A DNA stretch of 64,000 bases, taken from Bacteroidota bacterium. Its GTDB lineage: Bacteria > Bacteroidota > JABWAT01. Below are positions 33,353 through 41,503 of the stretch, piece by piece (the first letter of the stretch is position 1; every line of letters starts with the position of its first letter). Under the pieces are notes generated by a model. That model was given only the letters and a program-made list of their open reading frames with translations, was not told the origin of the DNA and made no database searches. The position numbers and the translations under genes are program-made. The stretch is taken from the NCBI GenBank assembly GCA_023151185.1, contig JAKLJL010000003.1, positions 1-64,000 on the forward strand, read 5' to 3'.

Positions 33353-34039
33353 ATGACTCATAAAATACTTATTGTGGAAGACGAAATTCAGCTTGCATTC
33401 GGGCTGAAAGATAACCTTGAAATTGAAGGCTACCAGGTTGAAGTGGCCAATACCGGCACCGACGGGTATGAACTGCTGACCAAAAATACCTACGACCTTA
33501 TCCTTCTGGATGTTATGCTTCCCGGAATGTCGGGTTTCGAAATTCTGAAGCGGATCCGTCAATCGGGAAATGTAACCCCGGTCATAATGGTGACGGCCAA
33601 GTCTGATGAAATTGACAAAGTGCTGGGGCTGGAACTGGGTGCTGATGATTACATGACCAAGCCCTTCAGTCTCAGAGAACTTTTTGCCCGGGTGAAGGCC
33701 GTCCTTCGCCGCCAGTCGGGTTCCTCGGTTTCAGTTGCAACCCCGGTCAATCTGGGCATTCTGCTGGTTGATTTCGGTAATTATACGGCCTCAAAAGACG
33801 GCGAACAGGTTCCTATGACACCGAAGGAAATCGAAGTCCTGAAATTTTTGTGGGAAAGAAAGAACCAGACCGTCAGCCGTGACGAACTTTTAACCCAGGT
33901 TTGGGGTTATGATGACAACATCAGTTCCCGCACGGTGGATAACTTCATTCTGAAGATCCGCCAGAAAATGGAAAGTGACCCTGCCCACCCCAAACACATC
34001 ATTACAATTCATGGTGTGGGGTACAAACTCATCCCCTGA
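33353..34039 (+). CDS. OmpR/PhoB-family response regulator
   Basis: A 228-residue regulator. Receiver: IVEDEI acidic pair, Asp53 (LLDVMLPG), MVTAK and TKPFS. Winged helix: PMTPKEIEVLKFLW, LLTQVWGYDD, SSRTVDNFILKIRQKM and HGVGYKLIP. ACCGGAGAG lies upstream of the ATG as a ribosome site. It pairs with the kinase encoded just before it and ends 5 bases before a strong terminator. Target genes cannot be read from the window. Confidence 0.94.
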   Translation: MTHKILIVEDEIQLAFGLKDNLEIEGYQVEVANTGTDGYELLTKNTYDLILLDVMLPGMSGFEILKRIRQSGNVTPVIMVTAKSDEIDKVLGLELGADDYMTKPFSLRELFARVKAVLRRQSGSSVSVATPVNLGILLVDFGNYTASKDGEQVPMTPKEIEVLKFLWERKNQTVSRDELLTQVWGYDDNISSRTVDNFILKIRQKMESDPAHPKHIITIHGVGYKLIP

Positions 34040-34044
34040 CAGAA

Positions 34045-34078
34045 AAAAAAAGGGCTGAATTTTTCAGCCCTTTTTTGT
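34045..34078 (+). terminator. Intrinsic terminator after the two-component operon
   Basis: AAGGGCTGA and TCAGCCCTT form a perfect 9-base-pair stem around a 6-base AT loop. The arms are flanked by A-runs and T-runs (seven Ts), so the structure can work on both strands. It lies 5 bases past the regulator stop and also faces the end of the Psr operon. Confidence 0.92.
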
Positions 34079-34221
34079 TTGAACTCCTTTGAAGCGTAGC
34101 AAAGGGGATGTGAATTCCCGCCCTGCCCTGCCTATATCACCCTTCCCGGTTTTCCTTAGAACTGATCTGTATCGAACCTGATTTTGTGAAACTGACCAGC
34201 CAGCGGATCCGGGAATCAGAT

Positions 34222-34860
34222 TCAGCACCCGCCGGAAGCTTTTTTCTTCTTGGGGGTGATCGAGGTTTTGGCAGCCGGCGGTGTCATGGGTTTCGCGGTG
34301 GACTCAGTGGAAAGTCCGCCGCCACCACCGAGAGCCTGAGCAGCCCCCATCCGGAAGTTATACCGGGCAAATTCTTCATCCGGGCTGGTGGTTTTGGGTG
34401 CCTGCGGGTTCAGAATTGTTTCGAACCAGTAATTCAGCCCGCCTTCCAGAACAAAATTGTTCAGATACCCAAGCTGACGGGTAATCATCCAGGCTTCGTT
34501 TGCCTGAAGGGTTCCGTTTGAATAAAAGACATTGGCCTTGATATCCTGGTTCAGCAGGTCGGTATACTGGTCATTCAGCAGATCGGCCAGCGGAATGTTG
34601 ATGGCGCCCGGCAGACTGAATTTCTCGAATTCATCGGGTGACCTGACGTCGATCAACTGAAGGGAGGGGTCTTTGGCTACCAGCATCGAAGCAACCTGAT
34701 CGGCTGAATAAAAGTGCTCTTTCTGATTGACAAGCTGGACCATCTGGGCTGCCGTCAGTTTATACGGCCGGATGCTGTCTGAAGGAACTGCAGCAATAAT
34801 CAGCGCCAGCGGAAGCAGGAAAGCAGCCAGAATAAGGATGGGTTTAAAATTGGGTTTCAT
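34222..34860 (-). CDS. Exported rhodanese-like protein lacking the catalytic Cys, with a Cys-terminated tail
   Basis: A 212-residue protein with an N-terminal signal or anchor helix (FKPILILAAFLLPLALIIAA). The rhodanese fold is clear: LQLIDVRSPDEFEKFSLPGAINIPL. The active-site loop, however, reads VFYSNGTLQANEA, so the persulfide-forming Cys is Ser. After GLNYWFET the chain ends in a low-complexity tail: a GGGGG run, Thr/Pro/Ala-rich sequence, KKKK and the final ASGGC. That last residue is the only cysteine in the whole protein. The ATG at 34860 follows AAGGAAAAC; the longer frame to 34905 overlaps the transporter gene. It is the last gene of the Psr/YeeE operon. It cannot be an ordinary sulfurtransferase; a carrier role for the terminal Cys is my inference. 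Confidence 0.85.
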   Translation of the reverse strand: MKPNFKPILILAAFLLPLALIIAAVPSDSIRPYKLTAAQMVQLVNQKEHFYSADQVASMLVAKDPSLQLIDVRSPDEFEKFSLPGAINIPLADLLNDQYTDLLNQDIKANVFYSNGTLQANEAWMITRQLGYLNNFVLEGGLNYWFETILNPQAPKTTSPDEEFARYNFRMGAAQALGGGGGLSTESTAKPMTPPAAKTSITPKKKKASGGC

Positions 34861-34862
34861 GG

Positions 34863-35462
34863 TTAGTTTTCCTTTCCGGATTTGGCCATACGGGATTCGA
34901 CCCACTCAGATACAAAAAAGGCTGCAAAGGCAATCACCACAATTGCCAGGGCCATCAGTCCATCCGAAATACCCAGCCATTCGCCGATTTTCGGACTACC
35001 CATATTTCCGGCAACATACATATCCTTCCAGAGATCAAAGCCGAATCCCCAGATGTAAACACCCAGAAAAAGACCGCCGATGAAAACCATGGCATCGACC
35101 TTACCGATGGCGGCGCCGCAGAAAGACGTTCCCGGACAGTATCCGCCGAGAATGAATCCGGCACCCATAATTACCCCACCCGAGATTGCTGAGGTGAGGA
35201 AGGTCGGATTCACGTACACCATGCTCAGATCCATCCAACCGAAAAGACCGAATAACAGAATTCCGGTCATGGCGGTAATGCCGCCGGTAAAGAAAACCTT
35301 GAGCACGGTCATATCATAACCGTAAAAAACGCCGGCAAGACGGCGGCTGCTTGAAAATCCGGCCTGTTCGAGAACGAACCCGAAAGCTATGCCGATGAAA
35401 AAGGCGAGCAGAAAATTGGTGTCGCCCGAGATAATGTCGTTAACTGATAGGGGTCCCATCAT
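34863..35462 (-). CDS. YeeE/YedE-family transporter half (C-terminal-type module)
   Basis: A 199-residue membrane protein with five or so helices and the family signature GGYCPGTSFCGAAIGKVDAM, containing two Cys. YeeE/TsuA proteins move thiosulfate or other sulfur compounds across the inner membrane through a line of conserved cysteines. TsuA itself is about twice as long, and here the two halves are separate genes. It follows the other half by 15 bases and precedes the rhodanese-like gene by 2 bases. Sulfur traffic is well supported; the exact substrate is not. Confidence 0.85.
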   Translation of the reverse strand: MMGPLSVNDIISGDTNFLLAFFIGIAFGFVLEQAGFSSSRRLAGVFYGYDMTVLKVFFTGGITAMTGILLFGLFGWMDLSMVYVNPTFLTSAISGGVIMGAGFILGGYCPGTSFCGAAIGKVDAMVFIGGLFLGVYIWGFGFDLWKDMYVAGNMGSPKIGEWLGISDGLMALAIVVIAFAAFFVSEWVESRMAKSGKEN

Positions 35463-35477
35463 TCAAATCCTTTAGGT

Positions 35478-36014
35478 TTAGATCCAGTTTTTTCTGAAAA
35501 AGTAGGCCAGAGCATAGCCGGTGCCGAATATGGCCATCATGGTCAGGATTCCGCCGGCAGACATAACGGCAAGACCGCTGAGTGCAGAACCACTGGTGCA
35601 GCCCCGGCCAAGCTGTGAACCGAAGCCGAAGAGGATACCGCCGGCTACGGCAAAGATGAGCCGTTTTTTAGAAGTTGTTTGCGGTCCATGTTCCGTTTTA
35701 AGGCTCAGTCTTCCCGAAAGGATTCCGGAAACAAAAGCACCCAGGATGACTCCCATCATCTGGAAGACCAGCCAGTTTTTCATGGGATTTCCTGTATGTC
35801 CCTTTTCGTAATCCCTGATAAAATCTGAACTTTCGGCCGCATGGGGGTTAACTGTGACCACCGAAGTGACCACAACACTTTTTACGGCTCCGCTGGCGCC
35901 GAGCCCCCGTCCTGAAATGAAGTTTGCAGCAAGCAGAACAAGCCCGAGCAGAACCCCTGCAAGGTAAGGGTTCATGTAGGCTCTTACTTTTTTGGTTGGT
36001 GATGAAGATTCCAT
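35478..36014 (-). CDS. YeeE/YedE-family transporter half (N-terminal-type module)
   Basis: A 178-residue membrane protein with about four helices: a first one at residues 18-34 (LAGVLLGLVLLAANFISG), a periplasm-facing loop of about 40 residues, then MMGVILGAFVSGILSGRL and the signature FGSQLGRGCTSGSALSGLA with one Cys. It is homologous in general plan to the downstream YeeE gene, and together they should make one functional unit or heteromer. It lies 15 bases downstream of the PsrC-like gene. An N-terminal Ser/Thr/Lys-rich stretch (SSSPTKKVR) is cytosolic. Confidence 0.85.
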   Translation of the reverse strand: MESSSPTKKVRAYMNPYLAGVLLGLVLLAANFISGRGLGASGAVKSVVVTSVVTVNPHAAESSDFIRDYEKGHTGNPMKNWLVFQMMGVILGAFVSGILSGRLSLKTEHGPQTTSKKRLIFAVAGGILFGFGSQLGRGCTSGSALSGLAVMSAGGILTMMAIFGTGYALAYFFRKNWI

Positions 36015-36029
36015 AGATAATCCGGAGTT

Positions 36030-36971
36030 TTAGTAGAGATAACGGCTTTCCTGACCGGCAAACGAGATCAGAAACCTCAGCATCAGGCTGCCGGCAAGCA
36101 CCAGAAGTGAGGGAACAATGGCTGGAACGTGGTAATCAAACAATTCAAGAACATCCAGAATGGCGGGGACCACCAAACCCAGAAAAACCACAAAAATCCA
36201 GAATGGTGCGGTGTAGGGTCCGCCTAAAAACAGATTGGCAGCTTCTATCTGAACCTGGGTGCTGGCCATAAAGCCCATGAACATGTGGGTGATCAGAAAC
36301 AGTTCAATGCCGATGATGATAAGATCAACCCGGGCAAAATAGGCCCGTTCTTCCTTGCTTCTGGTAAACATGACAATGGCTGCGGCCCCCGCTGAAAGTC
36401 CGGATGCCAGGAAAAGCGGACCCAGAATTGAAGTGTTCCACAGGGGCCGGGCGTTAAATGCCGAGAACAGAATGCCGGTATAGACCCCCAGAATGACCGA
36501 ATAAATGAGCATTACCCAGGCCAGAGCCAGTTTATACTTATTAGCAAATTTTTCAGCTTCCTTCAGCCAGGTATATTTCCAGTCCCAGTTGGGGAAAAAT
36601 TCCCGGATGTGCAGGGCACTCCAGACAATTGAAAGCGGCGTTACGACGAGCAAAACCCAGGCTCCCCACGACATGGGGGACTGAAGTTTGACCGTCGTAT
36701 ACAGGCGCCAGAAAAACAGCTTATGGTTCAAATCGAAAAACAGGCAGGCAAGACCGGCCACCAGAAGCACCGGAGCAAGAAAGGGAACCTTTTTAACTGC
36801 CCAGGGATGAGCTTCTTCCCGTCCCCTGATGTAGCTTAGGGCGGCAAAGACCAGGATTCCGGCGGCCAGTCCGCCAAGGAACAGGTAAAGAGGGATCTGC
36901 CAGTGCCAGATATTCAAAGTCGGATCCACATAAGGATTCATGCGTCCGCTGATGATCAGTTCTTCTTTCAT
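36030..36971 (-). CDS. psrC: NrfD/PsrC-family membrane subunit of polysulfide/thiosulfate reductase
   Basis: A 313-residue integral membrane protein with about eight helices (for example LYLFLGGLAAGILVFAALSYI and GPLFLASGLSAGAAAIVMF). NrfD/PsrC proteins anchor the molybdoenzyme and its ferredoxin-like subunit and exchange electrons with quinones. It lies 15 bases after psrB. PsrC usually spans about 300-320 residues, so the length fits. Whether it oxidises quinol (reductase direction) or reduces quinone is not visible, but the paired PsrA type favours reduction of a sulfur compound. Confidence 0.9.
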   Translation of the reverse strand: MKEELIISGRMNPYVDPTLNIWHWQIPLYLFLGGLAAGILVFAALSYIRGREEAHPWAVKKVPFLAPVLLVAGLACLFFDLNHKLFFWRLYTTVKLQSPMSWGAWVLLVVTPLSIVWSALHIREFFPNWDWKYTWLKEAEKFANKYKLALAWVMLIYSVILGVYTGILFSAFNARPLWNTSILGPLFLASGLSAGAAAIVMFTRSKEERAYFARVDLIIIGIELFLITHMFMGFMASTQVQIEAANLFLGGPYTAPFWIFVVFLGLVVPAILDVLELFDYHVPAIVPSLLVLAGSLMLRFLISFAGQESRYLY

Positions 36972-36986
36972 AGGAGCTTCCGGAGG

Positions 36987-37520
36987 TTAAATCAGAAAAT
37001 AGAGTTGCGGATCCGTTCCGGCTTCCGGAATCAGAGTTTTGAACTTCCGTTTTTTCAGGATGACCGAAACTTCGCTGTTGGCATCATCCAGATCACCAAA
37101 GTACAGGCATTTGGTGGGGCAGACTTCGACACAGGCTGGTTTTTGTCCTTTCTGAACCCGGTGGAAACAGAAAGTACATTTGTCGACGTAGCCATCGGGG
37201 TGCGGGTACCGGGCATCATACGGGCAGGAGGCGATACAGGCACCGCAACCGATGCAGTCGTTGTGGGTTACCAGAACGATACCGCCATCCACGATATGAC
37301 TGGCACCGGTGGGGCAGCATCTCACACAGGGCGCATTGGCGCAATGGTTGCACCGTTCGCTTCTGAGTTCCAGTTCAAGCTGCGGGTAGGTTCCGTTGGT
37401 TTCTTCAACAATCCAGTCACGGCAGTACCCGATCGGAACGTTGTTTTCGGTCTGGCAGGCAACGACACAATCACTGCAGCCCACACATTTTTTGGTATCA
37501 ATGGCCATTGCATAACGCAT
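36987..37520 (-). CDS. psrB: Four-cluster [4Fe-4S] ferredoxin-like subunit (PsrB)
   Basis: A 177-residue electron-transfer subunit with four Cys clusters: CVGCSDCVVAC, CNHCANAPCVRCC, CIGCGACIASC, and CTFC...CVEVCPTKC. The first Cys of the chain starts at about residue 12, with no signal peptide, so it is exported with the catalytic subunit. It passes electrons between PsrC and PsrA. Gap sizes (11 and 15 bases) place it firmly in the operon. Closest families are PsrB, PhsB and NrfC; all share the same layout. Confidence 0.93.
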   Translation of the reverse strand: MRYAMAIDTKKCVGCSDCVVACQTENNVPIGYCRDWIVEETNGTYPQLELELRSERCNHCANAPCVRCCPTGASHIVDGGIVLVTHNDCIGCGACIASCPYDARYPHPDGYVDKCTFCFHRVQKGQKPACVEVCPTKCLYFGDLDDANSEVSVILKKRKFKTLIPEAGTDPQLYFLI

Positions 37521-37531
37521 ATCTTACCTGC

Positions 37532-39748
37532 TCAGGCTAAAACTTGAGGAATAAAAGTCACAAAGTTGCCCCGCATTCCGGTCCCGCCCATGACGGGATC
37601 AACTTTGACACGGGTGATCATCTGGGTATCAGAAACTCCTTTCCCGAAGGATCTTTCAAGCTGTTTCTGTTTATGTCCGAAACCGTGAACCATGTAAACG
37701 GAATCCCACCGTATTCTTTCGGTTACCCTGACCTTGATGGCAAAGTCAGACTGGATACCGTCCTGGTTTTTCAGGAAAATGGGGTCGTTGTTTTTCAGTC
37801 CCCATTCTTTGGCAACTTTTGGGTTCATCCACAGGACGTTTTCATCCATCAGATCGGTCAGGTTCGGGTTGTTGGCCGTCCGGCTGAAGGTGTGCATGGG
37901 TGCCCGGCCGTAAATCAGGCGGTAAAAACCTGCCGGTGGTTCTTCGTGGGCGGTATATTTCGGCATCGGGTCAAATCCGGCCTGTTCCAGAGAAGTGGAA
38001 TAAAATTCAATTTTACCTGAATTGGTGAAAAACTCGACCTTTTCACCGTCTTTGAAATACAGATCATCGTCATCCCGGTCCCAGGTGATCACCCCTTTTT
38101 TCTTCAGTTCTTCGAGGGAGGATCCCATCTGTTTAAGCTGCCAGTCGAGATAGTCTTCCTGGTTTTCGAAGTGGAAATAATCGCCAAGGTTCAGCCGGTG
38201 TGCAAGCTGATAGGCCATCCAGTACGCCGGTTTGGTTTCCCAGGCCGGCTCCATGGCCGGCATTCTGAGGGCAATGGCCGGTTTCCGGTGCGGACTGTCC
38301 CGCAGCGAGTCGTAGCGTTCCAGATAGGTGCATTCGGGCAGGACAACATCGGCCCAGCCGGTAATTTCCATCGGCATAGTATCAACTACGACCAAAAACT
38401 CAAGGGCCTGAATGGCTTCAAGGGTATGAGCCTGGTTGGGCATGGTGAAAATAAGGTTGGTTCCATTTACGATCCAGGCCTTCAGAAAGGCATCACGTTC
38501 CTTTGTGGGGATGGAGGCATCCACAAAGGCATTTGCAACCGGACTTTCAGCCAGCGGGTAAAGACCGGGGAACCAGTCGGTCCAGGTCATTTTTGGTTTC
38601 GGATACTCGGGATGCGGGAAGGACGGTACCGATTTTTTTGCCGGCCGGTAAAATCCGCCTCTTCTTCCCCATGAGCCCAGAAGTCCGTTCAGAATGGCAA
38701 TAGCCCGTTCACGCTGGGTGTCATCGCCGTACCAGGTCACGTGCCGTCCCGGGTGAATAATCACAGCCGGTTTGGCGTTGCTCATTTCTCTTGCTGTCTG
38801 CCGGATAAGTTCAGGTTCGAGGGTTGTAATGCCGTAAGCCCATTCGGGTGTATAGGATTTTACGTGTTCTTTAAGTTGCTCAAATCCGGTGGTGTATTGC
38901 TCGACATAGGCTTTATCGTACCAGCCGTTGTAAATGATTTCATGAATCCAGGCCAGAAGGAGGGCAATATCGGTCGCCGGTTTAATCGGCAGCCAGTATT
39001 TCGATTTGCTCGCCGCTGTTGAGAATCTGGGATCCACGGTAATGATGGTAGCCTTTTTATCGATGGCATCCGACATTTCCTGTACCTGGCCGTTGTGCAT
39101 ATTTTCGCCGATATGAGATCCAATCAGAACCAGACATTTGGTGTCTCTCAAGTCAGTAATTTCGGGGGAATCCGGCTGTTCGCCGAAAGTGGCAATAAAG
39201 GCGGCATCCCGTGGCCCCCGGCACTGAGCATAGGAGGGCTGGGTGATGTTGGTCGATCCCATGGCCTTCAGAAGGTCGCCGAAATACTTTCCGCCGCTTC
39301 CGTGGGTAAACAGGGCAATAGCCTCAGGGCCGTATTTGGCCGAGACTGCCGAGAGTTTTTTGGCAGTGTAATCCAGAGCTTCCTCCCAGGAAACTTCACG
39401 GAACACCTGTTTGCCTCTTTCTTCAACCCGGATCAGCGGTTTTTTAAGCCGGTTCTGATCCGTATACATCCCGACACCGCCGGTACCCCGGGGGCAGAAC
39501 CTTCCGTTTGAGTGCTGGTCATCGTCATTTCCGGTGATCTTCCAGAGTTCTCCCTGTTCATTTTTATAAGCCCAGCCGGCACATTTCCAGAAACAGATTT
39601 CACAGTAGGTGGGTGTTTTCATATCCAGAGCCACCGGAGGACGGCTGCTTTCCTTCCGGTCGGTTGCGAAGGCAAGTAACCCTCCGCTGAAAGCCAGTGC
39701 ACCGGTTCCCAGCGCCATGATTTTAATGAAATCCCTGCGGGTAGTCAT
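37532..39748 (-). CDS. psrA: Molybdopterin oxidoreductase, polysulfide/thiosulfate reductase-like (PsrA/PhsA)
   Basis: A 738-residue catalytic subunit with a Tat signal (TTRRDFIKIMALG) and a [4Fe-4S] motif C-x2-C-x3-C (CEICFWKC) completed by RFCPRG. SYAQCRGPR probably supplies the Cys ligand of molybdenum. Further Mo-bisPGD contacts are visible: IGSHIGENMHNGQ, VDPRFSTAASK, VNGTNLIFTMPNQ and a C-terminal cofactor-binding domain (YMVHGFGHK). Cys-ligated members include PsrA, PhsA, SrrA-like and periplasmic nitrate reductase, but the PsrB and NrfD-type partners exclude Nap. YeeE neighbours favour thiosulfate or polysulfide as substrate. First gene of a six-gene operon. H2 from the hydrogenase region could be the electron source (inference). 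Confidence 0.9.
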   Translation of the reverse strand: MTTRRDFIKIMALGTGALAFSGGLLAFATDRKESSRPPVALDMKTPTYCEICFWKCAGWAYKNEQGELWKITGNDDDQHSNGRFCPRGTGGVGMYTDQNRLKKPLIRVEERGKQVFREVSWEEALDYTAKKLSAVSAKYGPEAIALFTHGSGGKYFGDLLKAMGSTNITQPSYAQCRGPRDAAFIATFGEQPDSPEITDLRDTKCLVLIGSHIGENMHNGQVQEMSDAIDKKATIITVDPRFSTAASKSKYWLPIKPATDIALLLAWIHEIIYNGWYDKAYVEQYTTGFEQLKEHVKSYTPEWAYGITTLEPELIRQTAREMSNAKPAVIIHPGRHVTWYGDDTQRERAIAILNGLLGSWGRRGGFYRPAKKSVPSFPHPEYPKPKMTWTDWFPGLYPLAESPVANAFVDASIPTKERDAFLKAWIVNGTNLIFTMPNQAHTLEAIQALEFLVVVDTMPMEITGWADVVLPECTYLERYDSLRDSPHRKPAIALRMPAMEPAWETKPAYWMAYQLAHRLNLGDYFHFENQEDYLDWQLKQMGSSLEELKKKGVITWDRDDDDLYFKDGEKVEFFTNSGKIEFYSTSLEQAGFDPMPKYTAHEEPPAGFYRLIYGRAPMHTFSRTANNPNLTDLMDENVLWMNPKVAKEWGLKNNDPIFLKNQDGIQSDFAIKVRVTERIRWDSVYMVHGFGHKQKQLERSFGKGVSDTQMITRVKVDPVMGGTGMRGNFVTFIPQVLA

Positions 39749-39952
39749 AACGGCTTTGTCCTATTGATTACATTTTCAGAATTTGACTGCGACTTTGACA
39801 GGTGAATTTGCAGGAAAATGTCAGCAATCTCACTTAGAATCAGACATTTTAATCTGATTCTAATCTTGGGGGATTCCTGCCGGCCTGCTGAAGATCACAC
39901 CTGGCGGCGGTTATCTTGTGTCTGGGAACTGAAGGGATTAATTTGCGCAACG

Positions 39953-41473
39953 ATGAAAAAGTTAGTTCTATGGATAGTCGCCGTCTGTACAGGTCCATCT
40001 TTTCCTGATTCCGGGCATGCCCAGGTGCTTCTGCTGGGAAACCGGGACCTGGTTTCTGCCGGGTCTGATCTTGAAATTTTCAGGGATTCATCGGGTGATC
40101 TCACCTTTGATCAGATCAGAAGGCCGCCGTTTGCGGGAAAGTTCATCCGGTCGGAGCAGGAAAATCCTAATCTGGGCTACTCAACCGATGTTATCTGGGC
40201 CCGGCTGGTGATCCGGTGCGAAACTGAAAGCCACCGGCATTGGGTTCTCGAAGTGGCCTACCCGAACCTGGATCACCTCATTGTATTTCAGCGGGAGGCA
40301 TCGGGCAGATTTGCCGGGTTTGAAACCGGTGACCGGCTTCCATTCAGTTCCAGGGAAATCAAACACCGCAATTTTGTATTTACTCTTCACCTTCAGCCGT
40401 TTAAAACTGATACTGTTTTTTTCAGAATTGCCTCTGAAGGGGCTTTGTCGTTCCCGGTTGTACTGAGAAGTGAGGATAATTTTAAAGAGACAGATCATGA
40501 AAGCCAGCTGGCATTCGGATTTTATTACGGGATCTTTCTTTCTCTGATGCTGTATAACTTCCTGCTGTTTCTTTCAATCCGGGATAAAAACTACCTGCTG
40601 TACGTGGGCTATATTGCCACATTTCTGATTCTGCAGATGATCTTCAACGGCCTGGCCTATGAATATCTCTGGCCTGGTCTGCCAGGCTGGAACAATGTCT
40701 CGCTGATTGTCTTCATTGGCCTGGTTTACGCCTGCAGTCTGTGGTTCACAACCAGTTTTCTGAATCTGAAACAGTTTCATCCGGTTTTCTACAAGGTGAT
40801 GAAAGGCCTCAGAATGCTGGGGGTTTTGCTGGCCGTGCTGGCCTTTTTCATCCCCTACCATCAGATGGTGATGGCGGCGGCTTTTATGACGTTGCTGGTT
40901 GCACCGTCTATTCTGGTTGCCTCGGTGTACGGCATCCGCAAAAAATACCGGCCAGCCTGGTTTTTTCTTTCTGCCTGGATCCTGTTTCTGGTCGGGATGA
41001 CTCTGTTTGCCCTTAAAAATTTTGGCGTTCTTCCGGTTAATTTCCTCACCACCTACGGACTTCAGATCGGGGCAGCCATTGAGATCATTCTGCTTTCCCT
41101 TGCTCTGGCAGACCGGATCAATCTGCTGAAAAGCGAACTTGAGGAAACCGAAAAGGAAAAACAGAAACTCGAAATGGAACGGTTCCTGCTCGCCCGGCAG
41201 GTGACAATCGGGATTTTACACGAAATCAGACAGCCGCTTCAGATCATACGGGGAATTCTGGATGTGATGGAACTGCCCGAGGAAACAACCCGGGAAGAGA
41301 AAAAACAGTATATTTTCAAAGCCCAGAGCAGTGTCGGGAAAATAAACCGGTATCTGCAGCGTCTCGAGCAGCTCGATAAAGGATATTTTAAAAATACCCG
41401 GGCTTACACCCGGGATGAGAAAATGATTGACCTGAGTGAACAGGACGCCGACGAGTCAGCCCGGCGTAGCTGA
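39953..41473 (+). CDS. 7TMR-DISM receptor with His box but no ATPase domain
   Basis: A 506-residue membrane receptor. After a signal peptide (LVLWIVAVCTGPSFPDSGHAQ) comes a 7TMR-DISM extracellular beta domain (residues about 25-185; VIWARLVIRCETESHRHWVLEV, LDHLIVFQREASG). Seven helices follow (about 190-395; FGFYYGIFLSLMLYNFLLFLSIRDKNYLLYVGY is the classic start). A coiled coil (ELEETEKEKQKLEMERF) leads to ILHEIRQPLQIIRGILDVM, an H-box with the expected His, and a second helix. The gene then ends after an acidic tail: there is no N, G1, F or G2 box, so it cannot phosphorylate itself. The ATG at 39953 is the start of the signal peptide; the frame's upstream part is non-family. It is divergent from psrA (204 bases between). 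Confidence 0.85.
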   Translation: MKKLVLWIVAVCTGPSFPDSGHAQVLLLGNRDLVSAGSDLEIFRDSSGDLTFDQIRRPPFAGKFIRSEQENPNLGYSTDVIWARLVIRCETESHRHWVLEVAYPNLDHLIVFQREASGRFAGFETGDRLPFSSREIKHRNFVFTLHLQPFKTDTVFFRIASEGALSFPVVLRSEDNFKETDHESQLAFGFYYGIFLSLMLYNFLLFLSIRDKNYLLYVGYIATFLILQMIFNGLAYEYLWPGLPGWNNVSLIVFIGLVYACSLWFTTSFLNLKQFHPVFYKVMKGLRMLGVLLAVLAFFIPYHQMVMAAAFMTLLVAPSILVASVYGIRKKYRPAWFFLSAWILFLVGMTLFALKNFGVLPVNFLTTYGLQIGAAIEIILLSLALADRINLLKSELEETEKEKQKLEMERFLLARQVTIGILHEIRQPLQIIRGILDVMELPEETTREEKKQYIFKAQSSVGKINRYLQRLEQLDKGYFKNTRAYTRDEKMIDLSEQDADESARRS

Positions 41474-41503
41474 AAGGGACTTTCTGAATTGAACCGGGCC
41501 GGA

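Noticed and set aside
37532-39748. PsrA-like protein considered as periplasmic nitrate reductase or formate dehydrogenase
   Set aside because: The partner genes are PsrB- and NrfD/PsrC-like, with YeeE and rhodanese-like genes behind, which fits sulfur-compound reduction better.
41474-41503. Possible frameshift cutting off the ATPase domain of the 7TMR-DISM receptor
   Set aside because: Only 30 bases separate it from the convergent gene, and no N, G1 or G2 box sequence is seen in other frames downstream.
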